Source of the DNA: Rhyacophila brunnea
Lineage: Eukaryota; Arthropoda; Insecta; Trichoptera; Rhyacophilidae
Direction of reading: 5' to 3'
Length of the DNA: 64,000 nucleotides
NCBI GenBank assembly: GCA_022495005.1
Contig: JAGYXB010000456.1
Span: forward strand, 372,001-436,000
Position numbers and translations under genes: made by a program. Shown here one piece after another: positions 11,405-22,959 of this stretch. The notes under the pieces are model-generated. The model was not told where the DNA came from. It was given only the letters and a program-made list of their open reading frames with translations, and did not search any database. Every line of letters starts with the position of its first letter. Within the stretch, counting starts at the first letter, position 1.

Positions 11405-11720
11405 CAAAAGGAAGGCCGTGGTCTGAGCTACATTGCTTTTTAGACGCGAAAAAAAATATTTATGAGTACTCAGAAGATGTTTCGTAACATTGTTAGGTAG
11501 CTCATTAAAAATATTGAAAAATAATTGATGCTTCGATTAGAACAAGGGTTAAATCCGACTCTCTATTATACCACCCTCTGTGACGAATTTCGTCACAGAC
11601 CAGAGGTATTTATCTATACCGAAGATTTTGCTTGTATCATGCATAAAAAAGCTTGACTTGGAAAACATTCCTAATAACAGTGGTTTAAGGTGCTCGTTGA
11701 AGGAAGTTAGAATATATCAT
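11405..11720 (-). pseudogene. Possible LINE C-terminal remnant with internal palindrome
   Basis: Minus-strand translation in mixed frames gives YFNELPNNVTKHLLSTHKYF and then SRLKSNV. This resembles the 'fN.LP..v......fK..L' ending of many jockey/CR1-type ORFs. Upstream, KIFGIDKYLWSV can be read. The frames are broken and I cannot place it in a family. The palindrome at 11577-11599 lies inside. Confidence 0.3.
11577..11599. repeat. Near-perfect palindrome
   Basis: TCTGTGACGAA, one T, then TTCGTCACAGA: an 11-bp inverted repeat around a single base. Confidence 0.65.
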
Positions 11721-13180
11721 GCGCTGAAAAAATCTATGGCCACGTTAGTCTTGTAAAGATTGTATATAGATTTATCTTAGGTTTCAATTAATCTTACATT
11801 ATGTGTATGGTACCTACTCTTAATTATTATTAGATTGTACATTATTAAATAGACCCAATTTATCAAATTTACTTACCATGTCATTGAATGAGATGTAATC
11901 GTAAATTACGAAATATTAAAAAAAAACTATATTAACAATCATTATATCAATTGATATGGATAATAAATCTTATATTTTGAAATCAAAAATGATTAATGGA
12001 ATTCAGTAGACGGAAAACTTGTCAGTTTGTGTGTGAACATTAATCGCCTAATTAAGGCCGGATGACCTACAAATGAAATTATGAGGAGGTGTATGTATCC
12101 ATACAAAAGTAAAAACGTTGCAAAGCAAGAATGCTTACATTTTAATATAAAATAAAATTAATGTGAGATTCTTTTAACATAGTTTTCAAATGTAGTGACG
12201 TTGATAATTACTTTATTTAATTTTAATATAAAGTTCAATGACGATTTCGAGCCATAATTTTGGCATCGCATAAGTGGTTACCAGTATTGCCAACTATTTC
12301 CTATTCGATATATTATGATAAGAAAATAAGCTAAATAGATGGCAGAAAAAAATGCTAGATTTTCTCATGATTCAAAAAAGTGTCAAGGTAGATCTCATAG
12401 ATAGGTATATCATAGGTATATCAGATAGGTATATATAGGCATAGATATGTAGAATTCATCTTCTAAAAACATATGTCAAAATTATTAACAGTAGGTATAC
12501 AAGAACAAAGGTCAAAAAAGAATTTCTTGTTTTACAACTTATAAAAAATAAGTCACAAAACCAATGCAGATAAGAAGTTTAGTCATAATTTTGTATGTAG
12601 CATTTTTATTATATTTATAAGAAAAATAAAATTGAAGATTTTCATGCAAAGTTAGAATAATATTTTAGCTTTACTATGAGAAGTTCTAGTCTGTGTGCGA
12701 TGTCGGAAAACGCTAGATTTAACGCTATATGCCAGATGCGAATTTTGCAAGCTTGATGCACATTCAAAAAGCAAAGTATGGCAAGAAAAACGACAAGTTG
12801 GCAACGCTGTAATGGCGCCGTTACCAAATCGATCATCGTCATCTTCGCGCCGAGTAATTTTATGAAGAATTACACTTCTTTACCACGTTTTAATTCCTTC
12901 ATAATAAATATAATATTATATAAATAAGATTTATCAAAATTTTGTAAAAAATAATAAACGGTTTATTTGACTTTTTAAATATCTCAAAAATTGTATCTTC
13001 TGCAAAGCGAATCAGCGTAATTGTCACATAATTAGATAACGGCTAAACATCTTAAAGAACCCTGTTATATGAAGAAAGCTGTATTTAGTGTTAATCAGGC
13101 TAATAATTAAATAAGTATCGCAGATTCATTTGTAGTAAGCTTCATACTTAATCTGTTCTAATATAAATTTTCCAAGGTAC
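11721..13180. other. Non-coding AT-rich stretch
   Basis: No gene recognised. A degenerate ATAGGTATATC-type microsatellite lies at about 12397-12452. The 66-codon minus-strand frame at 12642-12842 lacks any motif. Confidence 0.45.
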
Positions 13181-13187
13181 CATAGAG

Positions 13188-13510
13188 TAGTGATACTCAA
13201 CTTTTTTACACCCCCTCGGACTACTGAAAATAGGAGAGATGTTTTGTGGATCACTAACGCAGAAATAAAAAATATTATTTATATGGTAACGTATAATAAC
13301 GTTTAATCGCGGTTGATTTCACCACGTAAAACCATTAATCTATTTTAAAAACAAAAACACAATGACACTTGCAGGTGCATGGGTTTTGAAGATTTTATTA
13401 GAAATTGTAGCATTATATTATTTACATTTTAACGCTAAAAAATCGAGGACCGCCAAAAATTTTCTGCGGACCACCAGTGGTCCACGGACTACCGTTTGAG
13501 AAATACTGTA
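13188..13510. mobile_element. Short hAT-type MITE
   Basis: Left end TAGTGATACTCAAC, right end GTTTGAGAAATACTG: inverted ends of the CAGTG.T.CTCAA type, typical of some hAT elements. ACCCCCTCGGACTACTG near the left end and GACCACCAGTGGTCCACGGA near the right are sub-terminal matches in the same style. Candidate duplications CCATAGAG and GTATAGAG flank it imperfectly. No coding sequence remains. Confidence 0.55.
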
Positions 13511-13547
13511 GTATAGAGCACAATCCCTTGTTGTTTTTCATTGAGTG

Positions 13548-13690
13548 TTTGGAACGAGATTATGGACTAAGTGGCTTACACCTATTTCTCGTTAAAACAA
13601 AAAATCTGTTAATATAAACTCCACTTTTTGGAAGCCCATTTATGATATTATTCTTACGATCTGACATTGCGTAAAATTAGAGATATAAAT
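13548..13690 (+). mobile_element. SINE family B tail fragment
   Basis: CACCTATTTCTCGTTAAAAC, CTCCACTTTTTGGAAGCCCA and TTCTTACGATCTGACATTG match the tail of the SINE B copies at 10118-10320 and 49625-49835. The tRNA-like head is absent. Confidence 0.6.
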
Positions 13691-13946
13691 ATTTTTTTAT
13701 GTATTGTTATATTATATAAGTATTATGTATAACAAGCATTATAGTGGCATAACTTAACCTTGAAATTGGGATCTTTTCTACTGCGCACAAATTACATAGG
13801 GTAAACTTAATTATTATTACCGTTATTATTTCAGGCTGCTCTTACTTGAAGCCTATTGCATTATTTTCTCTCGCTCGGCGTCGCTCTAACTTCGTCATAT
13901 ATTATGTCAAAGTTATCAAACCTCACGCTTCTGTGGTATGTTTATA

Positions 13947-14380
13947 ATAAAATAATTACAAGATAAAAATAACTTTTTATATACATTTTTAAATTTTCTG
14001 TTGAATCATATAAGCTTGAATTGACTAGCTTAAACGATCAAAAAAATTTGTAAGTACTTGATAGAAATAATACTGAAATGTCATTTTGATATTGATATTT
14101 TCATATTGATTTCTATAGTAACGCACGTATATATTAATAATTTGGTTGCTAGGACCCCAGACCCCTAGCAACCAATACTAGTGGATTGGATTACCGAAAT
14201 AACTTTTCATATAAAACAGAATTAACTGAAAATGAATTCAATTCTACTTAAAGATGGCTAAAAGTATAAAAATAATGCATTGGCATCGTGTTCTGATATA
14301 TTCTAAAAGTTTCAAATGTCGAGCTAGTCGGGAAGTTAGTTAAAAATCGATTGCAAGATTTGTACTGGATAAACAACCAC
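13947..14380 (+). repeat. Dispersed repeat E, copy 1
   Basis: Direct copy of 16618-17010. Shared blocks: ATAATTACAAGATAAAAA, TTGACTAGCTTAAACGATCA, GATTTCTATAGTAACGCACG, AAAGATGGCTAAAAGTAT and TGTTCTGATATATTCTAAAAG. It carries a 12-bp-stem hairpin (TTGGTTGCTAGG at 14142-14153, CCTAGCAACCAA at 14164-14175) that is broken in the other copy. The stem contains GTTGCTAGG, which resembles an RFX X-box half-site; this is only a resemblance. No coding frame. Confidence 0.7.
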
Positions 14381-14654
14381 CGGAAAAATAAGAATACGAC
14401 CTAATAAAAACGTTGTAAAATATGTAAACGTCAACTTTTCGATGAATAATATCATTGAATCTAAAATGACAGCATGTATGTACCAATGCAAAAAAATATT
14501 TGAAATCATTTTTATTTATTTACAGACAATGCTGACAACGCAGAGAATATTGTTTACTACTATTTACACAATTCAACTTACTATAATAACATTGTTATTA
14601 AATTGCTATCCAATATTATAATACAAAATGGTCATATTAAAATACCCTCTGTGT

Positions 14655-15330
14655 ATTTCAAATCAAATTTATTTATTTTACATATAATGAATATAACAAA
14701 TTATAAATTCAAAGCGTTCATGACATGACATAAAATAAGTGTTAATAATTTTTAAAAATAAAAATACAGAGAATAAGTAATAAAATAAGTAACAAAATAA
14801 AAGTAGATGGAAGCACACAGAGTGAACTTTGATAGACCCTATCTTAAAAACTTATAAAACAACGTCCACCTAAATTCACCTCACGTAAGTGGAATATATC
14901 AATATCCGAAGCGATTTCATTAAACATGGTTACTGCCCTCCCAATTGGCATTACTAATGGCAAGTTTGTTCTACACCGTGGGAGAACCAATAACGGATGC
15001 TCTCGATTCCTAAGGTAATTATCAGAGACACACAAGCCAACACCACCAAGAATGGCAGAGTTCACATTTACGCCGCGTATAAATTTAAAAAAATATGTAG
15101 CTAAATAAAGATCCCTTCTAAATTTTAATACTTTGGACGCGGAAGACGCACACGGCGCGTAATGACCAGGCGGCCGATCGATGTAATTAACGTGCATTTT
15201 AAAGGAGGCAATTAAAATCTCATTATCTCTTCAGCAGCGAAAGCGTTAAGCTACAGTATGTAAGCATCCCTAAGAGAAAATCAGTCGGATAGAGCCACGG
15301 ATAATATCCATACAGCCGAAAATAAAGGAG
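14655..15330 (-). pseudogene. LINE family 1, copy 2, interrupted by the TTAA element
   Basis: Minus-strand copy of the LINE 3' end seen at 1270-2000. From 15330 down it encodes the ...YGYYPWLYPTDFLLGMLTY part and is then interrupted by the 125-bp element (15125-15249). It resumes as KFRRDLYLATYFFKFIRGVN, AILGGVGLCVSDNYLRNREH, LPRCRTNLPLVMPIGRAV and TMFNEIASDIDIFHLREV. The 3' UTR ends near 14655. The apparent 117-codon frame (14844-15197) is a chance fusion between the inserted element (its first ~30 codons) and the LINE. It is dead, with no RT domain. Confidence 0.8.
15125..15249 (+). mobile_element. 125-bp TTAA-bounded element, copy 2 (inside a LINE)
   Basis: TTAA at 15125-15128 and 15246-15249. 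It is nearly identical to the copies at 10678 and 26834. Removing one TTAA and the inside restores a LINE sequence comparable to copy 1, so this is a genuine insertion at a TTAA site. Confidence 0.85.
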
Positions 15331-16425
15331 TCTTAAAATTTACTTTTACCACTCCATACACTGTGTGAATCATATTAATATCATAAAACTGTCGTGCAAT
15401 ATAATAATAAACTAAGTACATACATTTCTACTCAGTCCGTTGCATGTTATGTTATCAGTTCTCGTAGTGATTGAATTCACTGGCGTTTACCTGGAATCAA
15501 AAAAAAGGAAAACATTTTTACCTTGTAATCACAGTTTAGTACGACAACTATAAAACATGGATAAGTACAGTGTATTTTATAATATCTAAACATGAACTCA
15601 ACGACTGCACGTTTTATAAAAGTATTGTATAAAGCCTAAAAAAATTGAATTCTAATTGTTACAAATTAAATTAAATTTCCATCTAGTACCCTCGGTCGAC
15701 AGTATTTTTTTCAAAAGTAAGAATGAAATGGGATAATAAAGAGACCCGATAAGTTTGTAAAGTCATCTTCTTTGACCATATCCGCTCTTCAGTGAGAGCA
15801 TATAAATATGGACATTACACGGCGCCTCGAAGAATACATATCGCTCACATCTTCATGCATCTTTCCAGCATTCTGTAGCTTCGCCGAATACACTCTCTTG
15901 ATGTAATTGTAATTATGATTAATATTATATGATTAAAAGGTAACTAAAAGGTCAGCAGTGATTATATTATTACTAAGATTATATTATTATTATTAAGACG
16001 TAGAAGACTCTTTATTATCAGCGTGATGAAAAGCTTTCTGACTCTTCTCGTTACTTTTAAAGTTATACCACCGCATAGAGTATATGCCTCATAACTTTGC
16101 ACTCCAACTCTAGGATGAAAACGATTTTATATATTCTATAAATATTTTTTTTTATATATATGACATTTATTTTCTTATTACTACACAATATATATATTAC
16201 ATAAGTGAATATCATTGGTCTAATTTTATGCGAGGTAGAAGATAGTTATCAGGAAAAGAGGCGTATCAGTGTAGTAAAAAGTGCAAAGTTATAAAATGTT
16301 TACTCTACCGGTATCTACTGCAAACATTAATTCCCCAATATTATTATACGGTTGATTTGACCCTTTATAAGGTTCCATGACTCGCTACCATAAATAAGAA
16401 CCTTCAGCATACAAATGCAGTCATG
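15331..16425. other. Non-coding stretch with a TATA-like patch
   Basis: No gene recognised. CATATAAATATGG near 15805, followed by a relatively GC-rich 100 bp, could be an LTR or promoter remnant, but nothing else supports it. Confidence 0.4.
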
Positions 16426-16427
16426 AG

Positions 16428-16580
16428 TCCTCGTTGCTTCAGCCCATGGCCCCCACAAAGGGGGGGGGGGGGTGACAGGGCTCTAGCCTAAGGGCCCGGC
16501 GTGCCGAGTCGACCGATAAGTGAGATAAACACAGACCACAAATTTGCTCTAATAGTAAAAAAATAACTGTGTGCCAATAC
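16428..16580 (+). repeat. Dispersed repeat F, copy 1
   Basis: Matches 56268-56412 inverted: TGACAGGGCTCTAGC, a G-tract (about 16460-16472) and AAACACAGACCACAAATTTG. No family recognised. Confidence 0.65.
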
Positions 16581-16617
16581 TCGACAACTCCATAATTCAA
16601 ATCGATGTACCTACATA

Positions 16618-17010
16618 TTAATAATTACAAGATAAAAAGAACTTTTTCTATACTTAAAACGTTTTTTGTAACTTTTGTAACTTTGACTAGCTTAAACGAT
16701 CAAAAAAAATTGTATTTGATAGAAATAATACTTAAATGTCATTTTGACACTTTGATTTCCATAGTAACGCACGTATAATATATTAATAATTTCCTAGCAA
16801 CTCATAATAGTGGATTGGATTACGGATTTCTTCCGATATAACTTTTCATACAAAACAGAATTAACTGAAAATGAACTTATTTCTACTTAAAGATGGCTAA
16901 AAGTATTAAAAAAATGCATTGTCATCGTGTTCTGATATATTCTAAAAGTTTTAAATGTTTAGCTAGTCGGAAAGTTAATTAAAAATCGATTGCAAGATTT
17001 GTACCGAACA
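16618..17010 (+). repeat. Dispersed repeat E, copy 2
   Basis: Direct partner of 13947-14380, about 2.7 kb downstream. The hairpin of copy 1 is lost here: only TTTCCTAGCAACTCATAA remains. Confidence 0.7.
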
Positions 17011-17875
17011 AAAAATAAGAATACGAACTAATTAAAATGTTGTAATAAAAATACAAAAAAATTCTAAAAATACACCTTAATTTTACCGCGTACACCATGG
17101 AAAACGCTAAATTAGCGCATCACACTGCCTTTACCTATAGCGATAGCTAGGGGGGCCATGCTTCAGCCATCCTACTCGGATAACAAGATCTCTTTTCCAA
17201 GTAATTTGCACACCCCAAATTGTTATAGGTACGTTAATATTATTATTAGTATAGATTGCATGTTTCAAAATGTTATCACAAGATAAAGCTAATAGGTATA
17301 ACAGTTGTCCATAAGTCTTATAATAATTTAGATGATGAATACCAACAAGACTATAACACCCGGGTCACGAAATCAATAATACAAACTCTATCTATATAGC
17401 TATTATCATGTACGTGTCCAATAATAATTATTAAAACTGACATTTTCAATTATATCCGCCCCGAAATAACTTAAATCCAATAATTGGCCTACGACGTGAC
17501 CTCCAGATATATATTATTTGGCTTCAGGTCGCTCTTGGGTTAAACCCAATTAATAGTCGGACGCGTTTTGCTAATCCCTGACCAAGTTATTTCGCTCCGT
17601 AGAAAAGCCCCGTTTAAATTATACCTACTGTCCTTGAAGCAATACTTTGGTGGACAAGTGGGGGTGCATCTAACCCCAATCATTACTTTATCCATTTCTT
17701 ATATCCCAAATGCAAAGATGTCGACGTTATGTAAAACTTATTAATTACCAACACTTAAAATAACGTGCAGTGCTACCATCTTTAAAATATTTTATAATTA
17801 TTGATATAGGTACTTACAATGATTAAAGAATGAAAATTGCAGAACCTAAATTGAATACTATTTTTTTTTTGTGAT
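17011..17875. other. Non-coding stretch
   Basis: No gene recognised. TTTGGTGGACAAGTGGGGGT near 17650 looks like the kind of sequence found at an LTR/primer-binding junction, but no LTR pair or gag frame accompanies it. Confidence 0.35.
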
Positions 17876-17879
17876 TTTG

Positions 17880-18270
17880 CCGAGGCTTTGACTGCGACTC
17901 GCTGTCATATCGCCTCTTCTCTTCTAGAAGGGGATCCGTCGATCAGGTCCTCACTCCTATTCTGTTAAATAACTTTACAATTTTGCCTAGCTCTTCCGTC
18001 TTACCCACCGCCAGGACACCCTTCAATTCGTCGACATTCTCATAGATATCCGCAATTCGCAGCTGTACTCCGTGAAGTTCATATTTAGGGCATTGTAGTG
18101 CTATATGTACAATGTCCTCTAAAACATGACATTCATTGCAGAACTGCGATTCGCTTCTTTCCATGAGGACATCAAATCTTTTGCCCATTGTGTGCCCTGT
18201 TCTTAGCCTCAGTATTAACTTAAGCTCATTCCTCGTCAAAGGAGACTCTACAAACCAGGGCACCTCTCGT
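17880..18270 (-). pseudogene. Jockey/I-type LINE C-terminal zinc-knuckle fragment
   Basis: Open frame 18263-17943 (106 codons, minus). It begins PWFVESPLTRNELKLILRLR, then TGHTMGKRFDVLMER, then a Cys-His cluster C.EC.VLEDIVHIALQCPKY. This is the C-terminal region after RNase H in jockey/I/R1-type ORF2 proteins, where a CxxC...HxxxxC cluster follows 'L..LRTGH'. The spacing CNEC-(7)-H-(4)-C is visible. The protein ends in EELGKIVKLFNRIGVR. All upstream domains (endonuclease, RT) are missing, so it is a 5'-truncated dead copy with an unusually intact tail. Confidence 0.75.
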
Positions 18271-18534
18271 GGTGATGGTAGTAAATTGAATACTATTCTA
18301 AGTTAATAGTGGAAAGTGTCTCCTATTTTCTATAATTATGCAAAGACCAAAATTCTACAGGAAAAAGGAAAAACACTTGGTGAAAGAAATAACAAAAAAT
18401 CTCAGTGTTTTATAGAATCAGAAAAAAATAATAGAACATGACTCACGTACAACGGTTATTTTGAATCTCCTATAGTACCTACACACAACAGATACTAATA
18501 ATTAGAATTCCGATAGGCAATATTCAATACACTA

Positions 18535-18793
18535 CATTTTGATGCAGGGTTTTGAATGTGTGAGTGGCCTACGGAAATGAAACACGCATTATGCTCGTAC
18601 AATAGTGTGTGTAATATACCAATATTAAATGAACGTCAATGCATAGAGTGAGAGCAGTTGTTAGTATTCGACGTATGACGTATTCTTGACACGTGTTTAA
18701 GTTTTTCCCAGACTATTCCTTGGGTACTCGAGATCGGTTACCTGCTACTCCTCACCCGTTAGGTATTTCAGTTCCCATTATTTCTGAGTTCCA
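18535..18793 (-). repeat. Dispersed repeat D, copy 2
   Basis: Inverted partner of 9805-10055. The frame open in copy 1 carries several stops here. Confidence 0.7.
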
Positions 18794-18799
18794 TGGGTA

Positions 18800-20235
18800 C
18801 CTATATTTATAGAGTTAAGAATTTAAAAAATCAACACAAAAATACAATAATATGAAAAATTCACAAGTTTGCCTTACTGGTACATTTTATGTTATAACAC
18901 CATTTTATGTAAGTCTATAACTGAGACCATATTATAAAGATATGAATCATCCTCATTAAAAGTAGCCCAACAGCACGGTTGTATGTAAATTCTACGTAAA
19001 ACATTTCACCGTGGCACAGTACGCCGTGAGCTTTCTTATTCGAACTACTATCTATCAACATCTAATGACATATCTACTAACAACTAACTCTATAATAATA
19101 TAATTTGGTCTTCAATTTTATTAGATTCAACATGAACATTAATTAGATTTTCATTACAGATTTTGGTAAAATTCATGAATAATTCAAGAATGAAAACCTA
19201 ACCTAATAAATTATCCAGTATATCGATCATTTGATTTTTTTTTCTGCTGGCTTCCTGTAAAATGTAAGCCGACAAGAACCGTGTTTTATTTAGGCATGCA
19301 TATTATACCAGTACTATACGACCCAAAGAGGTTGAACGGTCTTTAATATACGCCCATATATTTCCGATACAACATTTCACGGTGAACTGTGATACTGCAA
19401 ACTGCATACGTACAAGTTTCCGAGCACGTAGCAGCACAGGGCGGATCCTGAATCCAAGAATTTCCTTCATATTTTGCAGGTTATAATAAAAATCCCGGTA
19501 AATACGAGTATTATAAAAAAACCAAACGCAAGAGTTGAATTTGTTGAATTTGTTGAGTTGATATTGAAACACTCCATCTGTTTATTGATTGCAAGACTGT
19601 TTATCACTCAATAAACGGAAGTAAACTATATGGAGCGATAGAAGAAGTACATGTACGAACTACAGGTAGAATTTCGAGTGAAAATACAGTCTGACTTATC
19701 CTAACTATAAATGGTTTGGAAAAGGTAGTGGGAGATTCAAAATTGGAGACAGATAGAAATACATTTCGTATGCACGTAACCTTAGGCGTAAAACTCACTT
19801 AACGCAGCGAGTGGGGCGCTCGCGCAAAATTTCACAAGTGGCTTCTCAGCGGCACGAATTAACGAAAATACAACGCAATCCATTCATTGAACACGGCAAG
19901 CGAAATCACGCTCCTGGAAGCGTCGTCGATAGACGGGCGAGAAGCCATTATTTAATAACAGTGAACTTATTGTTTAGTTATTGCGTGTCCGATATTTCGC
20001 TGGTATAATGATGTCATCGTGAATATTAATTAGAAGCCCCGAGAAATTTAATAATATTTTAATTGCTTTGTTATGAGAGACGCTGATAATAATAATTATT
20101 TTGTGCTCCTTGAGCCCCTTATTACATAGTTGAAGGGTAATGCGCGGGTGGGAGGGGGCCTACTTCGTAGAGAGCGCACCGAGCGCCGCTTTGGTGGGCT
20201 TTATGCCTTAAAATTCCAAAAAGTGAAGCCCGATC
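18800..20235. other. Non-coding stretch with weak repeats
   Basis: No gene recognised. Around 18990-19290, TTTCACCGTG...GCCGTGAGCTTTC, GAATGAAAACCTAACCTAAT and CTGGCTTCCTGTAAAATGTA AGCC reappear in rearranged order at 62640-62890, so some element is shared. The frames at 19303-19572, 19604-19798 and 19811-20008 show no motif. Confidence 0.4.
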
Positions 20236-20240
20236 GATTG

Positions 20241-20356
20241 TACTGTCCAACAAGAAGATTTAGGCACAAGCCGAAAGGCGCTGTTGTAAACTAAATGTGA
20301 GGAGCTTGTGAGTTCACAGTTTTAACACGTAGCCAAGAAGTTCTTGTTGGACAGTA
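20241..20356. mobile_element. 116-bp TA-flanked MITE (Tc1/mariner-like)
   Basis: TACTGTCCAACAAGAAG at the left is the inverted complement of the right end TTCTTGTTGGACAGTA. TA at both ends fits a TA target duplication. Non-coding, and it directly abuts the next element. Confidence 0.7.
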
Positions 20357-20364
20357 GATATGTT

Positions 20365-20904
20365 CAGTGGCGGCTCGTGGATATTATATCTGGGGGTGCT
20401 GCGGTTGATTAAAAATAAAAATAAATATTTATTTGGATTATATTTTACTATTAACATCCAAATTATTAAAATTAAAGATTATATATTTTTTATTTCATTA
20501 TAAAATGAAGTATTCTGTTTATTTTCCTTGAAAAAAGGTTTATTACCTTGTCATTGCTCTCGACAGCCGCTGTACCCGCATGTAACATGAAATACCAGTG
20601 GCAGTACCAGACCAAGCTCCTAGCTGCGAGCCCCGCTCCCGCGCCCCTCCTTCGCCTATTCGAACATATTTTATCGAAAATGGGACTGTACGAAATCACG
20701 TGATGTGTCACTCTCTGATATTAGTATCGCAGTGTATGGTAATTATTGGATGTATCGGTGCGCGAGAGAGCTTAATACATGCTTAAATAATATTGATATT
20801 TTCGTATAATATACATAAATTTATGTAATATTATAATATTACATTTTTCTCAATTTGCTTGGGGGTGCTGCAGTTTCGCAGTGCATATTGACGAGCCGCC
20901 ACTG
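20365..20904. mobile_element. 540-bp hAT-type MITE with 8-bp target duplication
   Basis: Ends CAGTGGCGGCTCGT and ACGAGCCGCCACTG are perfect 14-bp inverted repeats. Flanks GATATGTT (20357-20364) and GATATATT (20905-20912) are an 8-bp duplication with one change, as hAT elements make. GGGGGTGCTGC is repeated inward of both ends. No transposase frame; the short frames inside are not genes. A second copy lies at 4829-5335. Confidence 0.85.
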
Positions 20905-21428
20905 GATATATTAATACTTAAATTTAATCTTAACTTTTGTGTAAACATTAAGGGAGGATGAATTCTTAATACTAATTAAGTATTTAAATACATTCTTCAG
21001 GAACACCCCACCTTAATTAGCATTTTTTCACTGCATACCTAATTAAACGAACTTTAGGGTTAACCAGCCAATCTGATTGGGGGAATAATGACGTAATTAA
21101 AGTTAAACTTTTAATGGGTTGGGTCTCGGACTTTGAAAAACACTCCACGGGCATCTCTCTTGTCACTGTAACAGTTTGGAAAGAGGTATATAATCACCAT
21201 TATTATCATCATCAGTCATAGAAAATCAATAATTTATATAATAACATTTTCGTTAATAACAGTTTCGGAATATCTTACAATAGTTTGACTTTTGATTTTC
21301 TTTTAAGATCTTAATAATAACATCAAAACTAATACATCCATATTATTTTCAGAATACTTGCACACTTATCATTATTATATTGTAAAATTTGTAATTGTAA
21401 ACCTAATAAATTGTATTTGTAAACCTTG

Positions 21429-22450
21429 TAGGGATTTCAATATCGAATGAATTTATCAATACCGGTATTTAAGTATTTCTTATAGAATACCGGTTTTTGT
21501 CAAAACATATTATAGAACAAAGAAGTACATATTATGAATAAATATAACTATTAAAAACTAATTAAAACACTATTTCATAGCAACCTAAGGTGGGTCTAGG
21601 ACTATTTGGCAGCGGACAACTGGACGCCACGGAATTCAAAAATAAATAGACGTTAGGTACTTATAGGTACTTTAAAAATATATATGTAATATTATTATTT
21701 ATATTTAAATGATTATATTATGATTTAATAGTTGGTGAGAATATAAATATGCAGACGTAAATAATGATTTAAGCGTGCATATTAAGTTCCAACGAAAAAA
21801 GAGTTTTTTTATTTTATATAAAGCATAGGCATGGTAATTCTCAATCCGCAATAAAGAATACATTATGTTAAGAGTAAAATGAATTAAAACTACTAAGTAG
21901 TAGATAGAAACTGATTAAAATACCTCGTCTACGTTCTGTATACGTGTCTACGACAGTGCGGCGTCCAATTGTCCGGGGTCCAGTCATCCCATTCCCACCT
22001 AAGGTACCTAACTAAATTTATTAGGTTGACCTTTGTACATATGTATCAATTATAACTGCTAATTTTTACAGTCCGGGTACAAGAAAAAATCTCTGTGAAA
22101 TTCAACGTTTGTTGAATTTTCTATCAACGTTAGATCAATAGTTATAGAATAATTGGAAATAATTACCAATTCATCGCGACAATTCTATAAGTATATTTGA
22201 GGGATTTTGTTTTAATATTATTTAACTTTTGTTGGTTTCTTTCAATATATTTGCATTTTGGCAGCATAAAACTAATGCACTAAATTTTATATACAAAGTA
22301 GTATGTAATGAAAAAATAGCATATGCGTGTATGTTTTCTTAATACCTACCGAAAATACCGGTATTTTCGATTTTTGAAACCGGTCTTTCGGTTTCCGGTT
22401 TCGATAAATAATTTAATACCGGTTTTGAAATACCGATATTGTAATCCCTA
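21429..22450. mobile_element. TA-flanked MITE rich in ACCGGT/CCGGTATT motifs
   Basis: Left TAGGGATTTCAATATCG and right CGATATTGTAATCCCTA are inverted. Next to the ends are clusters of ATACCGGTATTT, GAAACCGG and CGGTTTCC motifs (21460-21500 and 22340-22440). About 1.0 kb, non-coding. The superfamily is uncertain; the TA boundary suggests Tc1/mariner-like mobilisation. Confidence 0.6.
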
Positions 22451-22718
22451 TTAGGTTGAAACACTGCACAGTTGATAATTTATCACTTCTATGTTGGCAT
22501 TTTTTGTATTCCTCAACTGTAACAATGGTTGCTTCTTTTTGGTATTCATTGTTTTAACTCGACATAATTATTTACTCGCGAGGAATTAAGAAAGGTTTTA
22601 CACATTTGATGTTTCAAATACATAAAGAAGTCTTTATTATTGGCTGCTCTTCTATTTATCATCACAGATCGTTTTTCATACGTCCTGTAAATTGGCAACT
22701 AAATGTCATAGAACAAGT

Positions 22719-22955
22719 CGTCAGCTGAATGCAGAACTTACATTTGAAATTTTTGAGAGAGTTTTTTGAAACAACTTATTGAAATTATTTATTATCTTTA
22801 TGGATAAATGGATGCATCATATTTTAGTAGGATTATTGATGAAAAAAATGGTGCATACACTTGAACATATAAATAACTGAAAAAAGGCTGTTTCAAAAAA
22901 CTCTTCTGCAAAATATTTCAAATGTGAGTTAGAATAGTTCTGCATTCAGCTGACG
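22719..22955. mobile_element. Foldback MITE with ~55-bp arms
   Basis: CGTCAGCTGAATGCAGAACT at 22719 is inverted at the right end (AGTTCTGCATTCAGCTGACG, ending 22955). The arms continue inward with ACATTTGAAAT and GAGTTTTTTGAAACA. The right arm carries a short extra stretch. No coding sequence. Confidence 0.65.
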
Positions 22956-22959
22956 GAGT

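Noticed and set aside
14844..15197. 117-codon open frame on the minus strand
   Set aside because: A chance fusion of the 125-bp TTAA element with a LINE fragment, not a gene.
17640..17680. TTTGGTGGACAAGTGGGGGT as an LTR/primer-site junction
   Set aside because: No LTR pair, TG...CA ends or coding sequence nearby.
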